Below, piece by piece: positions 23,801 to 37,400 of a stretch of 64,000 nucleotides of DNA. Source of the DNA: Tubulanus polymorphus (taxonomy: Eukaryota; Nemertea; Palaeonemertea; Tubulaniformes; Tubulanidae); assembly GCF_964204645.1 (NCBI RefSeq), contig NC_134030.1:13978447-14042446 (forward strand), given 5' to 3'. Made by a program: the position numbers and the translations under genes. Below the pieces are notes generated by a model. The model saw only the letters and a list, made by a program, of their open reading frames with translations. It had not been told where the DNA came from and did no database searches. How positions within the stretch are numbered: position 1 is the stretch's first letter; each line of letters starts with the position of its first letter.

Positions 23801-26800
23801 ATGTAAAATACACGGATTTGGTTTTTGATGACAAACTGTTATACACTATAAAAAGGCTTAATCTATAGTAGAAGTTGTTTCTATGCATATCTCAAATAAA
23901 CTGACTGCTGGTTTTGATAACTAATATTTATACACTATAAAAAAGCTTAATCTATAGTAGGAGTCATTTCTATTCTCATCTCAAATAGACTGATTTTGGT
24001 TTTTGATAATTAATACTTATACACCATAAAAATACTTAATCCATAGTAGGAGTTGTTTCTATACTCATCTTAAATATACTGACTATGGCTTTTTATAATT
24101 AATACTTATACACTATTAAAAAGGCTTTATCTATAGTAGGAGTTGTTTCTATACATATCTCAAATTAACTGACTGCTGGTTTTGATAACTAATATTTATA
24201 CACTGTAAAAAAGCTTAATCTATAGCAGGAGTCGTTTCTATACTCATCTCAAATTGACTGACTATGGCTTTTTATAATTAATACTTATACACTATAAAAA
24301 GGCTTTATCTATAGTAGAAGTTGTTTCTATACATATCTCAAATAAACTGACTGCTGGTTTTGATAACTAATATTTATACATTATATAAAAGCTTAATCTA
24401 TAGTAGGAGTCATTTCTATTCTCATCTCAAATAGACTGATTTTGGTTTTTGATAATTAATACTTATACACTATTAATAGACTTAATCTATATTAGGAGTT
24501 GTTTCTATACTCATCTCAAATAGACTGATTTTGGTTTTTGATAATTAATACTTATACACCATAAAAATACTTAATCTATAGTAGGAGTTGTTTCTATACT
24601 CATCTTAAATAAACTGGCTGTTGGTTTTTGATAACTAATATTTATTCACTATAAAGATGCTTAATCTATAGTAGGAGTCATTTCTATACTCATCTCAAAT
24701 AGACTGATTTTGGTTTTTGATAATTAATACTTATACACTAAAAGACTTAATCTATAGTAGGAGTTGTTTCTATACTCATCTCAAATAAACTGACTATGGC
24801 TTTTTATAATTAATACTTATACACTATAAAAGGCTTTATCTATAGTAGGAGTTGTTTCTATACATATCTCAAATAAACTGACTGCTGGTTTTGATAACTA
24901 ATATTTATACACTATAAAAAAGCTTAATCTATAGTAGGAGTTGTTTCTATACTCATCTCAAATAGACTGATTTTGGTTTTTGATAATGAATACTTATACA
25001 CCATAAAAAGACTTAATCTATAGTAGGAGTTGTTTCTATACTCATCTCAAATAGACTGATTTTGGTTTTTGATAATGAATACTTATACACCATAAAAAGA
25101 CTTAATCTATAGTAGGAGTTGTTTCTATACTCATCTCAAATAGACTGATTTTGGTTTTTGATAATGAATACTTATACACCATAAAAAGACTCAATCTATA
25201 GTAGGAGTTGTTTCTATACTCATCTCAAATAAACTGAGTATGGCTTTTTATAATTAATACTTATACACTATAAAGCGCTTTATCTATAGTAGGAGTTGTT
25301 TCTATACATATCTCAAATAAACTGACTGCTGGTTTTGATAACTAATATTTATACACTATAAAAAAGCTTAATCTATAGTAGGAGTCGTTTCTATACTCAT
25401 CTCAAATAAACTGACTTTAGTTTTTGATGACTAATAGACACAATGAAAAAGCTTACTCTATAGTAAGAGTTGTTTCTATACTCATCTTAAATAAACTGAG
25501 TATGGCTTTTTATAATTAATACTTATACACTATAAAAGGCTTTATCTATAGTAGGAGTTGTTTCTATACATATCTCAAATAAACTGACTGCTGGTTTTGA
25601 TAACTAACATTTATGCACCATAAAAAGACTTAATCTATAGTAAGAGTCGTTTCTATACTCATCTAAAATAGACTGATTTTTGGTTTTTGATGACTAATTG
25701 ACACAATAATGAGGCTTAATCTATAGTTGTAGTTGTTTCTATACTCATCTCAAATAAACTGACTTTAGTTTTTGATGACTAATAGACACAATAAAAAGCT
25801 TACTCTATAGTAGGAGTCGTTTCTATACTAATCTCAAATAAACTGACTTTAGTTTTTGATGACTAATAGACACAATAAAAAGCTTACTCTATAGTAGGAG
25901 TCGTTTCTATACTAATCTCAAATAAACTGACTTTAGTTTTTGATGACTAATAGACACAATAAAGAGGCTTAATCTATAGGAGTAGTTGTTTCTATACTCA
26001 TCTCAAATAAACTGACTATGGCTTTTTATAATTAATACTTATACACTATAAAAAGGCTTTATCTATAGTATGAGTTGTTTCTATACATATCTCAAATAAA
26101 CTGACTACTGGTTATGATAACTAATATTTATACACTAAAAAAAAGCTTAATCTAAAGTAGGAGTCGTTTCTATACTCATCTAGAATAGACTTATTTTGGT
26201 TTTTGATAATTAATACTTATACACCATAAAAAGACTTAATCTATAGTAGGAGTTGTTTCTATACTCATCTTAAATAAAATGGCTGTTGGTTTTTGATAAC
26301 TAATATTTATTCACTATAAAAATGCTTAATCTATAGTAGGAGTCATTTCTATACTCATCTCAAATAGACTGATTTTGGTTTTTGATAATTAATACTTATA
26401 CACTAAAAGACTTAATCTATAGTAGGAGTTGTTTCTATACTCATCTCAAATAAACTGACTATGGCTTTTTATAATTAATACTTATACACTATAAAAGGCT
26501 TTATCTATAGTAGGAGTTGTTTCTATACATATCTCAAATAAACTGACTGCTGGTTTTGATAACTAATATTTATACACTATAAAAAAGCTTAATCTATAGT
26601 AGGAGTCATTTCTATACTCATCTCAAATAGACTGATTTTGGTTTTTGATAATGAATACTTATACACCATAAAAAGACTTAATCTATAGTAGGAGTTGTTT
26701 CTATACTCATCTCAAATAAACTGAGTATGGCTTTTTATAATTAATACTTATACACTATAAAGCGCTTTATCTATAGTAGGAGTTGTTTCTATACATATCT

Positions 26801-27330
26801 CAAATAAACTGACTGCTGGTTTTGATAACTAATATTTATACACTATAAAAAAGCTTAATCTATAGTAGGAGTCGTTTCTATACTCATCTCAAATAAACTG
26901 ACTTTAGTTTTTGATGACTAATAGACACAATGAAAAAGCTTACTCTATAGTAAGAGTTGTTTCTATACTCATCTTAAATAAACTGAGTATGGCTTTTTAT
27001 AATTAATACTTATACACTATAAAAGGCTTTATTTATAGTAGGAGTTGTTTCTATACATATCTCAAATAAACTGACTGCTGGTTTTGATAACTAACATTTA
27101 TACACCATAAAAAGACTTAATCTATAGTAGGAGTCGTTTCTATACTCATCTCAAATAGACTGATTTTTGGTTTTTGATGACTAATAGACACAATAAAGAG
27201 GCTTAATCTATAGTAGGAGTTGTTTCTATACTCATCTCAAATAAACTGACTTTAGTTTTTGATGACTAATAGACACAATGAAAAAGCTTACTCTATAGTA
27301 GGAGTCGTTTCTATACGTATCTCAACTTGA
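17800..27330. repeat. Short-unit array S1 with higher-order repeats
   Basis: About 9.5 kb of ~80-89-bp units. Higher-order structure is visible: CATGTAAAATACACGGAT recurs at about 326-bp spacing (near 19168, 19493, 19819), and a longer block containing CTAACTGTTGGTTTTCGAAA recurs at about 20290 and 22250 (~1.95 kb). Blocks with GAGTATGGCTTTTTATAATT and AAAGCGCTTTATC recur near 21700, 22725, 25240 and 26740. Open frames here (for example 23680-23868) are by-products of the repeats. Confidence 0.85.
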
Positions 27331-27447
27331 CTGACTTTGGTGTTTCATGGTTAATAATTATGCCCTATGAGAAAATTTCATTTTTATATACTCATCTCAA
27401 ATGGTCTGAATTTGGTTTTTGGGGAGTAAAACATGAAACACTATACT

Positions 27448-29379
27448 GTGAAGTAGGGGTCAGTTGATTAATGATCATCTCAAAAGGACTGACTTTGTTT
27501 TAAATAGTAATATTCATGTTGAAATACTACACTTGGAATTATTTTATAGTAGGGGTCATTTTTATATACAATGTATACTCATACCAACTTTGGTTTTTGA
27601 AGAGTAATATTTCTATAGGAATACTTTACTGCCAGTCGTTCTAGATTAAGATACATAATTTATATAGAAATATTGAGAATCGTTATACGGAAGGGTTTAA
27701 ATGTAGAAACAAAAGCCATGTATTTGACCGTTTTATGACTTAAAATCACCTGCTTAGCCCAGGCTCATGATAGCTGGTGAATCAGTGACAATCTTCTGGT
27801 CAAAAATGGGAAGTAGTACGTAAATGGTCGATATCCAATTGGTCAAAAAAACCGAGGGCTCAATAAGGATACTGTAATGACTTACCAATTTCTTTACTGA
27901 CAACTTTTACTTCAAATTTACATCTTGAAAATAAAGACAAATCCTTTGCGCAAACTGTTCGTTTCGATCTCCACCTTGTTGTTCACTCTGAAAATAACCA
28001 AATTACTGATTAGGCACAGGCCTAAATGATAAGAATTTACAAAGATAACAAAGAAAATAACAAAATTGCATAGACTGGGGCATCAATATCCTAAATATAA
28101 AATGGACTGAATTTGCTGCTTGAAGATGCCTATTTATATAGAAAAACTATATTTACATTTATTCTATAAAAGGTGTCACCTTTATGTACTCATCACAAAC
28201 AGACTGACTTAGGTATTTGAAGATACCATGACACGCTTTATTGTGAATTATTCTAGACGGAGGTTGTTTTTCTACAATCATCTCCTTTGAGATGACTGGT
28301 TCTCGAAGATTTATGTTTAACACTATTCTCTGAATCATATTATTCTAAGGGTCATTTTTATATAATCATCTCGATTAAACTGACTGTGGTTATTGGAAAT
28401 AACATATATTGAGAATGACTATTCTGCGAGTCATTCTACACAATGTGTCGTTGCATATTCTTCTCAAATAAAGTGACTCCGGTTATGGTAATTAATATTT
28501 GCACACCTTTACTGAGATTCAATCTATAGTAGGAGCCATTTTTATACTCATCTGAAATAGACTGACTTTGATTTTGAAGATAAATATTTATACACTATTC
28601 TGAAATTAATTCTATGGTAGAACACATCCTTATACTTATCTCAAATAGACTGACTTTGGTTTTTGGTGATTAATATTCGCACACTTTACTGAGATTCAAT
28701 CTACAGGAGGAGTAGTTTTTATATTCATCTCAAATAGACTGTTTTCTTTAAAGATTGTAACTTATACACTATAATTGAATTCATTCTATGGAAGGACACA
28801 TTCTTATACAACTTATCTTCTTATACTTATCTCAAATAGGTCTAGATTGACTTTGGTTTTTGATGATCAATATTTATACACTACAGCTACAGTTTAACTC
28901 AAATAGACTGGTTTTTTATGATTAATATTTATACAGAAGGAAAAAAGACAATCTATAGTAGGAGTCGTTTTTACACTTATTTCAAATAGACTGACTTTGG
29001 TTTTAAAGATAAATATTTATACGCTATACTGAAATTAATTAATTCTATGGTTGGACACATTCTTATACTAATCTCAAATAGACTGTTTTTTTTTTAAGAT
29101 TATAACTAATACACTATAATTGAATCCATTCCATGGTAGGACACATTCTTATACTTATATTAAAAAGGCCTAGATTGACTTTGGTTTTTGATGATCCATA
29201 TTTATACACTATCAAAAGACTAAATCTATAGTAGGAGTCGTTTCTATACATATCTCAACTAGACTGAGTTTGGTATTTTATAGTTAATATTTATACACTA
29301 TGAAAAAGGTCATTTTATATACTCATCTCAAATGGTCTGAATTTGGTTTCTGGAGAGTAAAACATGACACACTATACTG
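27448..29379 (-). repeat. Satellite module A3, contains a relic exon
   Basis: Anchor at 27448, 13.72 kb from the A1 anchor. It is collinear with A1/A2, with the GCTTAGCCCAGG block near 27750 and the relic exon at 27886-27987. Confidence 0.85.
27886..27987 (-). pseudogene. Relic exon 3 of the amplified segment
   Basis: Same layout as relic exon 2: acceptor TTATTTTCAG, donor GTAAGT, 102 nt between them, homologous to the intact exon at 35702-35799 but out of frame internally. Confidence 0.7.
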
Positions 29380-30780
29380 TGAAGTAGGGGTCAGTTGATT
29401 AATAATCATCTCAAAAGGACTGACTTGGTTTTAAATAGTAATATACATGTAGAAATACTACACTTGGAATTATTTTATAGTAGGGGTCATTTTTATATAC
29501 AATGTATACTCATACCAACTTTGGTTTTTGAAGAGTAATATTTCTATAGGAATACTTTACTGCCAGTCGTTCTACATTAAGATACATAATTTATATAGAA
29601 ATATTGTGAATCGTTATACGGAAGGGTTTATGTGTAGAAACAAAAGCCAGGGAATATGACCGTTTTATGACTTAAAATCACCTGCTTAGCCCAGGCTCAT
29701 GATAGCTGGTGAATCGGTGACAATCTTCTGGTCAAAAATGAGAAGTAGTACGTAAATGGTCGATATCCAATTGGTCAAAAAAACCGAGGGCTCAATAAGG
29801 ATACTGTAATGACTTACCAAATTTTTACTGACACCTTTTACTTCAAATTTACATCTTGAAAATAAAGACAAATCCTTTGCGCAAACTATTCGTTTCGATC
29901 TCCTCCTTGTTGTTCACTCTGAAAATAACCAAATTACTGATTAGGCACAGGCCTAAATGATAAGAATTTACAAAGATAACAAAGAAATTAACAAAATTGC
30001 ATAGACTGGGGCATCAATGTCCTAAATATAAAATAGACTGAATTTGCTGCTTGAAGATACCTATTTATATAGAAATACTATATTTACATTTATTCTATAC
30101 AAGGTGTCACCTTTATGTGCTCATCACAAACAGACTGACTTAGGTATTTGAAGATACCATGACACGCTTTATTGTGAATTATTCTACACGGAGGTTGTTT
30201 TTCTGCAATCATCTCCTTTGAGATGACTCTGGTTCTTGAAGATTTATGTTTAACACTATTCTCTGGATCATATTATTCTAAGGGTCATTTTTTATAATCA
30301 TCTCAATTGAACTGTGGTTTTTGGTAATTAATATTCGCACACTTTACTGAGATTCAATCTAAGGAGTAGTTTTTATAGTACACTATAATTGAATTCATTC
30401 CATGCTAGGACACATTCTTATACTTATCCCAAATAGGTCTGGATTGACTTTGGTTTTTGATGATTGATACTTATACAGCATGAAAAAGACTTAATCTATA
30501 GTAGGAGTCGTTTTTACAATTATCTCAAATAGACTGACTTTGGTTTTAAAGATAAATATTTATACACAATACTGAAATTAATTAATTCTATGATTGGACA
30601 CATTCTTATACTAATCTCAAATAAACTGTTTTTTAAAGATTATAACTTATACACTATAATTGAATCCATTCCATGGTAGGACACATTCTTATACTTATCT
30701 TATATAGGCCTAGATTGACTTTGGCTTTAGATAATTAACATTTATACAATATTAAAAAGACTAAGTCCATAGTAGGAGTC
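29380..30780 (-). repeat. Satellite module A4, shortened, contains a relic exon
   Basis: Anchor at 29380, 13.73 kb from the A2 anchor. It follows A2 closely through the relic exon (29818-29918) and the TTATTGTGAATTATTCT block, then passes into short units near 30780. Confidence 0.8.
29818..29918 (-). pseudogene. Relic exon 4 of the amplified segment
   Basis: Minus strand, 101 nt between TTATTTTCAG and GTAAGT. The 3' part reads CKFEVKGVSKN in the frame that matches the intact exon; a 3-nt deletion relative to relics 2 and 3 is present near the donor. Reading straight through the donor, one frame stays open to about 29686; this is not evidence for a gene. Confidence 0.7.
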
Positions 30781-33700
30781 GTTTCTATACTCAACTCAAA
30801 TAAACTGACTTTGGTTTTTGATGATTAATATTTATACACAATAAAAAGGCTTAATCGATAGTAGTAGTCGTTTCTATACTCATCTCAAATAAACTGATTT
30901 CGGTTTTTGATAACTAATATTTATACACTTTTTAAAAAAGCTTATTCTATAGTAGGAGTCGTTTCTATAATACCTAACTCAAATAAACCGATTTTGGTTT
31001 TTGATAACTAATATTTATTTATTCAGTTTAAACACTTCTCTAAAAGAAGGATTCGTTTCCATACTCATCTGAAATAAACTGTCTTTGGTTTTTGATAATT
31101 AGTATTCATACACTATACAAAAGACTTAATCTATGGAAGCAGTCGTTTCTATACTCATCTCAAATAAACTGACTGTTGGTTTTTGATAACTAATATTTAT
31201 ACACTATAAAAAACTTAATCTATAATAGGAGTCATTTCTATACTCATCTTACATAGACTGATTTTCGTTTTTGATGACTTAGGCCTATAGTTATACACTA
31301 TAAAAAGGGTTAATCTATAGTAGGAGTTGTTTCTATACTCATCTCAAATAAACTGACTTTAGTTTTTGATAACTAATAGACACAATGAAAAAGCTTGCTC
31401 TATAGTAGGAGTCGTTTCTATACTAATCTCAAATAAACTGACTTTTGGTTTTTGATGACTAATAGACACAATAAAGAGGCTTAATCTATAGGAGTAGTTG
31501 TTTCTATTCTCATCTCAAATAAACTGACTGTTGGTTTTTGATAACTAATATTTATACCCTATAAAAAAGCTTAATCTATAATAGGAGTCGTATCTATAAT
31601 CATCTCGCATAGACTGATTTTCGTTTTTGATGACTTAGGCCTATAGTTATACACTATAAAAAGCTTAATCTATAGTATGAGTTGTTTCTATACTCATGTC
31701 AAATACACTTATTTGGTTTTTTATGACAAATATTTATACACTATAAAAAGGCTTAATCTATAGTAGGAGTTGTTTCTATACTCATCTCAAATAAACTGAC
31801 TTTAGTTTTTGATGACTAATAGACACAATAAAGAGGTTTAATCTATAGAAAGAATCGTTCCTATACTCATGTCAAATACACTGATTTGGTTCTTGATGAC
31901 AAATAGTTAAACACTATAAAAAGGCTTAATCTATAGTAGTTGTTGTTTCTATACATATCTCAAATAAACTGACTGCTGGATTTGAAAACTAATATCTATT
32001 CACTATAAAAAAGCTTAATCTACAGTAGGAGTCATTTCTATACTCATCTCAAATAGACTGATATTGGTTTTTGATAATTCACGCTTATACACTATTAAAA
32101 GACTTAATCTATAGTAGGAGTTGTTTCTATACTCATCTAAAATAAACTGACTTTGGATTTCGATATCGAATACTTATATACTATAAAAATACCTAATCTA
32201 TAGTAGGAGTTGTTTCTATACTCATCTCAAAAAAACTGACTATGGCTTTTTATTATTAATATTCAACACTATAATCAAGCTTAATCTATAGAAGGAGACG
32301 CTTCTATACTCATCTCAAATAAACTGACTTTTAGTTTTTGATGACTAATAGACACAATTAAGAGGCTTAATCTATAGTTGTAGTTGTTTCTATACTCATC
32401 TCAAATAAACTGACTTTAGTTTTTGATGACTAATAGACACAATGAAAAAGCTTACTCCATAGTAGGAGTCGTTTCTATACTAATCTCAAATAAACTGACT
32501 TATGGTTTTTTGATAGACACAATAAAGAGGCTTAATCTATAGGAGTAGTTGTTTCTATTATCATCTCAAATAAAATGACTGTTGGTTTTCGATAATTAAT
32601 ATTTATACACTATAAAAAAGCTTAATCTATAGAAAGAATCGTTCCTTTACTCATGTCAAATACACTGATTTGGTTTTTGATGACAAATAGTTATACACTA
32701 TAAAAAGGCTTAATCTATAGCAGGAGTTGTTTCTATACATATCTCAAATACCGGTACGGTAAACTGACTGCTGGTTTTGATAACTAATATTTATTCACTA
32801 TAAAAAAGCTTAATCTATAGTAGGAGTCATTTCTACACTCATCTCAAATAGACTGATTTTGGTTTTTGATAATTAATACTTATACACTATTAAAAGACTA
32901 ACTCTATAGTAGGAGTCGCTTCTATACTCATCTCAAATAGACTGATTTTGGTTTTTGATAATTAATACTTATACACTATTAAAAGACTTACTCTATAGTA
33001 GGAGTCGTTTCTATACTAATCTCAAATAAACTGACCGTTGGTTTTCGATAATCAATATTTATACACTATAAAAAAGCTTAATCTATAGAAAGAGTCGTTT
33101 CTATACTCATGTAAAATACACTGAATTGGTTTTCGATGACAAATAGTTATACACTATAAAAAGGCTTAATCTATAGTAGGAGTTGTTTCTTTACATATCT
33201 CAAATAAACTGACTGCTGGTTTTGATAACTAATATTTATACACTATAAAAAAGCTTAATCTATAGTAGGAGTCGTTTCTATACTCATCTCAAATAGACTG
33301 ATTTTGGTTTTTGATAATTAATACTTATACACTATTAAAAGACTTACTCTATAGTAGGAGTCGTTTCTATACTCATCTCAAATAGACTGATTTTGGTTTT
33401 TAATAATTAATACTTATACACTATTAAAAGACTTACTCTATAGTAGGAGTCGTTTCTATACTAATCTCAAATAAACTGACTGTTGGTTTTCGATAATCAA
33501 TATTTATATGCTATAAAAAAGCTTAATCTATAGAAAGAGTCGTTTCTATACTCATGTAAAATACACTGATTAGGTTTTCGATGACAAATAGTTATACACT
33601 ATAAAAAGGCTTAATCTATAGTAGGAGTTGTTTCTTTACATATCTCAAATAAACTGACTGCTGGTTTTGATAACTAATATTTATACACTATAAAAAAGCT

Positions 33701-34850
33701 TAATCTATAGTAGGAGTCGTTTCTATACTCATCTCAAATAGACTGATTTTGGTTTTCGATAATGAATACCTATACACTATTAAAAGACTTAATCTATAGT
33801 AGGAGTTGTTTCTATACTCATCTCAAATAAACTGACTGCTGGTTTTGATAACTAATATTTATACACTATAAAAAAGCTTAATCTATAGTAGGAGTCGTTT
33901 CTATACTCATCTCAAATAAACTGAGTATGGCTTTTTATAATTAATACTTATACACTATAAAGCGCTTTATCTATAGTAGGAGTTGTTTATATACATATCT
34001 CAAATAGACTGACTGTTGGTTTTTGATAACTAATATTTATACACTATAAAAAAGCTTAATCTATAGTAGGAGTCGTTTCTATACTCATCTCAAATAGACT
34101 GATTTTGGTTTTTGATAATTAATACTTATACACTATTAAAAGACTTACTCTATAGTAGGAGTCGTTTCTATACTAATCTCAAATAAACTGACTGTTGGTT
34201 TTCGATAATCAATATTTATATGCTATAAAAAAGCTTAATCTATAGAAAGAGTCGTTTCTATACTCATGTAAAATACACTGATTAGGTTTTCGATGACAAA
34301 TAGTTATACACTATAAAAAGGCTTAATCTATAGTAGGAGTTGTTTCTTTACATATCTCAAATAAACTGACTGCTGGTTTTGATAACTAATATTTATACAC
34401 TATAAAAAAGCTTAATCTATAGTAGGAGTCGTTTCTATACTCATCTCAAATAGACTGATTTTGGTTTTCGATAATGAATACTTATACACTATTAAAAGAC
34501 TTAATCTATAGTAGGAGTTGTTTCTATACTCATCTCAAATAAACTGACTGCTGGTTTTGATAACTAATATTTATACACTATAAAAAAGCTTAATCTATAG
34601 TAGGAGTTGTTTCTATACTCATCTCAAATAAACTGAGTATGGCTTTTTATAATTAATACTTATACACTATAAAGCGCTTTATCTATAGTAGGAGTTGTTT
34701 ATATACATATCTCAAATAGACTGACTGTTGGTTTTTGATAACTAATATTTATACACTACAAAAAAGCTTAATCTATAGTAGGAGTTCTTTCTAATCTCAT
34801 TTCAAATAAACTGACTTTGGTTTTTTATAATTAATACTTATACACTCACA
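30780..34850. repeat. Short-unit array S2 with ~710-bp higher-order repeat
   Basis: Same ~80-89-bp units as S1. Near 33450-34790 a block of about eight units is duplicated: TATATGCTATAAAAAAGC at ~33505 and ~34215, and AAAGCGCTTTATC at ~33958 and ~34673, giving a ~710-bp period with few differences, so recent. The array ends abruptly at about 34850. Confidence 0.85.
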
Positions 34851-35325
34851 GGGGTTTGGCGATGGGCTTGAATTTTATTTCCGGGTTGTTGATAATCTCG
34901 CGAGAATGGCGCTAAATATGAACTGCGAATAAATTCAAAATATCACGGAAATACCTTGTGTTTATCTTGTTTATTTATACGCTATAAAGTTTCGATAAAC
35001 AATTGGTTGTTAAGAATCATTATCAGACGGTCGTCACGCTTTACTATATAAAATCACAAGGGATGAAACACATGGCTAATTAGCATACCCAGGTCATTCA
35101 TCCGATTTGAGAAAAAGCTATTTTTCCTTGACTTTGCACAATTGTCAATTATATTTCTGTAGTGCAAATAAAAATTCCTTCACAGGGGTTGGAGAATGGA
35201 TAATGCTCTAATGAATGATTTGTATGAATATATGCTCAGTTGCACAAAGAGCCTTTCATCTGGAAACCATGTCATTTAAATTCGCTCCATTTGTTTAGTA
35301 ATAGACTCAGCCTATGGCTGGCCTA
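34851..35325. other. Non-satellite insertion or spacer at the array edge
   Basis: About 475 bp without the satellite unit interrupts it between …CTTATACACT and AAAAAAGACTTAATCT. CACAGGGGTTtGG-like words occur at both 34849 and 35182. It may be a small insertion into the last units. No gene seen. Confidence 0.45.
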
Positions 35326-35414
35326 AAAAAGACTTAATCTCGAAGGAGTCGCTTCTACACTCATCTCAAATAAACTGACTAATGGTTTTTGATAATTAAT
35401 ATTCAAACACTATA
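35326..35414. repeat. Outlying last satellite unit
   Basis: One more diverged ~89-bp unit (GACTTAATCTCGAAGGAGTC … ATTCAAACACTATAAC) in the array orientation; a further fragment GGAGTCATTTCTATACTAG lies at 35633-35651, directly next to the intact exon. Confidence 0.8.
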
Positions 35415-35429
35415 ACTAGGGGTCCAGGG

Positions 35430-36130
35430 ACACCATGTCCACTTAGAAAGTGGTTTCAATTGCTCAACTATCTAACAATTTCAATATTCAACACCCCCTG
35501 GTGACCATATTCAAAAACCAATTACCTCAAAACTCACCAATCATAGAACATGTCAGCAGCTACGATTTTGTAATCGATTGTGATAACAAAATAAGCCTCA
35601 TTACCAATCTACTAGGCCTATGGAAATACTAGGAGTCATTTCTATACTAGTATAAAATGCGTATAACTAAAAAAAAACTTAAAGACTCAGTAACGACTTA
35701 CCTATTTCATGGCTGACAACTTTCACGTCGAAATTGTGTTTTGGGAGAGGTGACAAGACCTTTTCCCTTCCGATCTTTTTGATCTCTTCATTGTTCATTC
35801 TGAAAATGTAAAAAAAATTGATTTAGCATAGGCGCCTTAATGATAACGATGGAAATTACAAAATTGCATAGAGCTTGATGATGGTCAATCATCATATAGG
35901 CCTACATGTAGGCCTACCAATATAGGCCGAAGTGCACAACATTGTTCATACAGAAGGAAATCAAATGAGACTTCCTCATAGTTACTTATCAAACTGCCAG
36001 AGCCATGAGAGCAGATACTGTGCTTAATTGAAACCATAATCTTAGAACATGTCACAAGCTTACAATTTAACAATTGATTGTGGAAACAAAATTGTGATCG
36101 AAATTCAACAGATGTCATTTTCAAGACTGA
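35430..36130. repeat. Pair of diverged repeat copies flanking exon 3
   Basis: AGAACATGTCAGCAGCTACG… near 35546-35592 matches AGAACATGTCACAAGCTTAC… near 36045-36095, with GATTGTGATAACAAAAT against GATTGTGGAAACAAAAT. It is an old interspersed family (CCCCCTGGTGACC-type word at 35495). Exon 3 lies between the two copies. Confidence 0.55.
35702..35799 (-). CDS. Exon 3 of an unrecognised small split gene
   Basis: 98 nt on the minus strand between acceptor ATTTTCAG (ends 35800) and donor GTAAGT (starts 35701), open in the frame fixed by exon 2. The part starting MNNEEIKKIGREKVLSPL is basic and helical-looking, followed by NFDVKVVSHEI. The first base completes a codon begun in exon 2 (AA|A, Lys) and the last base is phase 1. 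Four decayed copies of this exon with its splice sites sit in the satellite to the left. An intact frame here against broken frames in all copies suggests this one is the functional exon. The protein family is not recognised. Confidence 0.6.
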
Positions 36131-36865
36131 TGACACTTAAGATGGTGGCCAATTGCACGATAATTGACTGATTGCAAAAGCGCTCTAGGCCTAATATGAT
36201 CTCTTCTCAAAGAATATCCATTACGGTGCAGATTCTAATAAAAAATGCAAAACCACTAGGAAGCTGCTGTCTCAGCATTCAGAGCAAAATTGACCTTTTT
36301 GGGCAAATGACCACCACCACACATCCACTCGACTCAATTTGCCTTATGCTGATGGGCCTTGGGGGGATACAATTATCGCTGAAAGATTAAGACAAACGAT
36401 GAATCGATTTCAACATTTGCCTTGAAAACATCAAAAATGTTTAAAAAGTGCTGATTTCAGTGAACAAAATGGCCACCAGTTGGCCATCTTGTTTCTGACC
36501 GTGCCAATTTTTTCGACTGAAGATGTATCTACGGTAGGCCTAGATGCATGTTGAATTTCAATTCCTAAACGATCAATTGAAACTTCTTCCAATTCTTAAA
36601 TAGCTGGAGTCCAACTATTGACCCGCATAGGCCTAAGCACAAACGAAAACTTTAAGTGAACGCAATAAACTCAAGTCCAAGTGGTCTAAAAACTACTGAA
36701 AAGTGCGGATTTCGGCAAACAACAATGGCTGCCAGTCGCCCATCTTGAATATGATCGGGCCAGTTTTTAGGCTGCAGATGGTGTCGGTTCAACTCCGGAT
36801 TAGGTCAATATAGTTATGTCATGGTGGGTTTTCTTTTATGAAGTGAGTGGTTCGGTTCCTGATTT
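36130..36865. repeat. Decayed ~255-bp repeats in intron 2
   Basis: AAGTGCTGATTTCAGTGAAC…ATGGCCACCAG…GGCCATCTTG near 36446-36500 recurs as AAGTGCGGATTTCGGCAAAC…ATGGCTGCCAG…GCCCATCTTG near 36700-36757. This ancient interspersed or tandem family has no coding content. Confidence 0.5.
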
Positions 36866-36869
36866 TCGA

Positions 36870-37400
36870 ACGATTCTGCTCCTCGACAATGTCTACAATC
36901 TAATTGTCGACCGATTCTACCTGTCGACCAATTCTACTGTCGACAATGTCTACAATCTGATTGTCGACCAATTCTAGCCTATCCGTCGACAATGTCTACA
37001 ATCTGACTGTCGTCCGATTCTACTCATCGACAATGTCAACAATCCTGATTGACTGTTAATCAAATGATTGCAGACAGTGTTGACGAGTAGAATTGGTCGA
37101 CAAATTTTGGCTGATTCTACTCATCGACATTGTCTACAATCCTGATTCTTACCAATTCTTCTCGTCGACACTCTCTGCAATCCTGACTGTAAATCAATTT
37201 CTGTGTGTAAGGCTGTGTGTGTGTGTGTGTGGATTAACCTTATAGGGTCTATAAAGTGGCTGGGATCGAGGGTCACCTACCTCCATCAGTTGATTTTCAC
37301 AATCAGGGTTGTAAACATTGTCGACGAGTAGAATTGGTCGTCAATCAGGATTGTAGACATTTTCGTCGAGTACAATCAGTCACCAATCAGATTAATGAAT
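36870..37400. repeat. Mini-array of GTCGACAATGTCTACAATC words in both orientations
   Basis: A ~45-bp unit built from AATTCTACTCGTCGACAATG, TCTACAATC and TGATTGTCGACC occurs about seven times, with copies at 36870-37050, 37100-37180 and, in inverted orientation, at about 37065-37110 and 37310-37370. A (TG)n run at 37205-37230 lies inside. The mixed orientation could form hairpins with TCGA-rich stems. Confidence 0.7.

Larger units (their letters stand above)
13480..34850. repeat. 21-kb satellite region, basic unit ~89 bp
   Basis: Nearly every part carries a unit whose core is AGTAGGAGTCGTTTCTATAC followed by TCATCTCAAATARACTGAC, a GGTTTTTGATAA word, TAATATTTATACACTATAAA and AGCTTAATCTAT. Typical units measure 89 bp; variants with GACTAATAGACACAATAAA are shorter (about 80 bp). 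Older, more diverged units (~100 bp) make up the four ~1.93-kb modules. All units share one orientation. There is no long open frame. The array most likely lies in one intron of the minus-strand gene whose exons flank it. Confidence 0.93.

Noticed and set aside
23680-23868. 62-codon open frame inside the satellite
   Set aside because: It is made of the 89-bp unit; neighbouring units with the same sequence are closed. No coding evidence.
29686-29871. 61-codon minus-strand gene
   Set aside because: It reads through the relic exon donor into decayed module sequence; the three sister modules are closed in this frame.
13480-34850. CRISPR-like array
   Set aside because: Units are contiguous and vary along their whole length; there are no unique spacers, and the DNA is eukaryotic.
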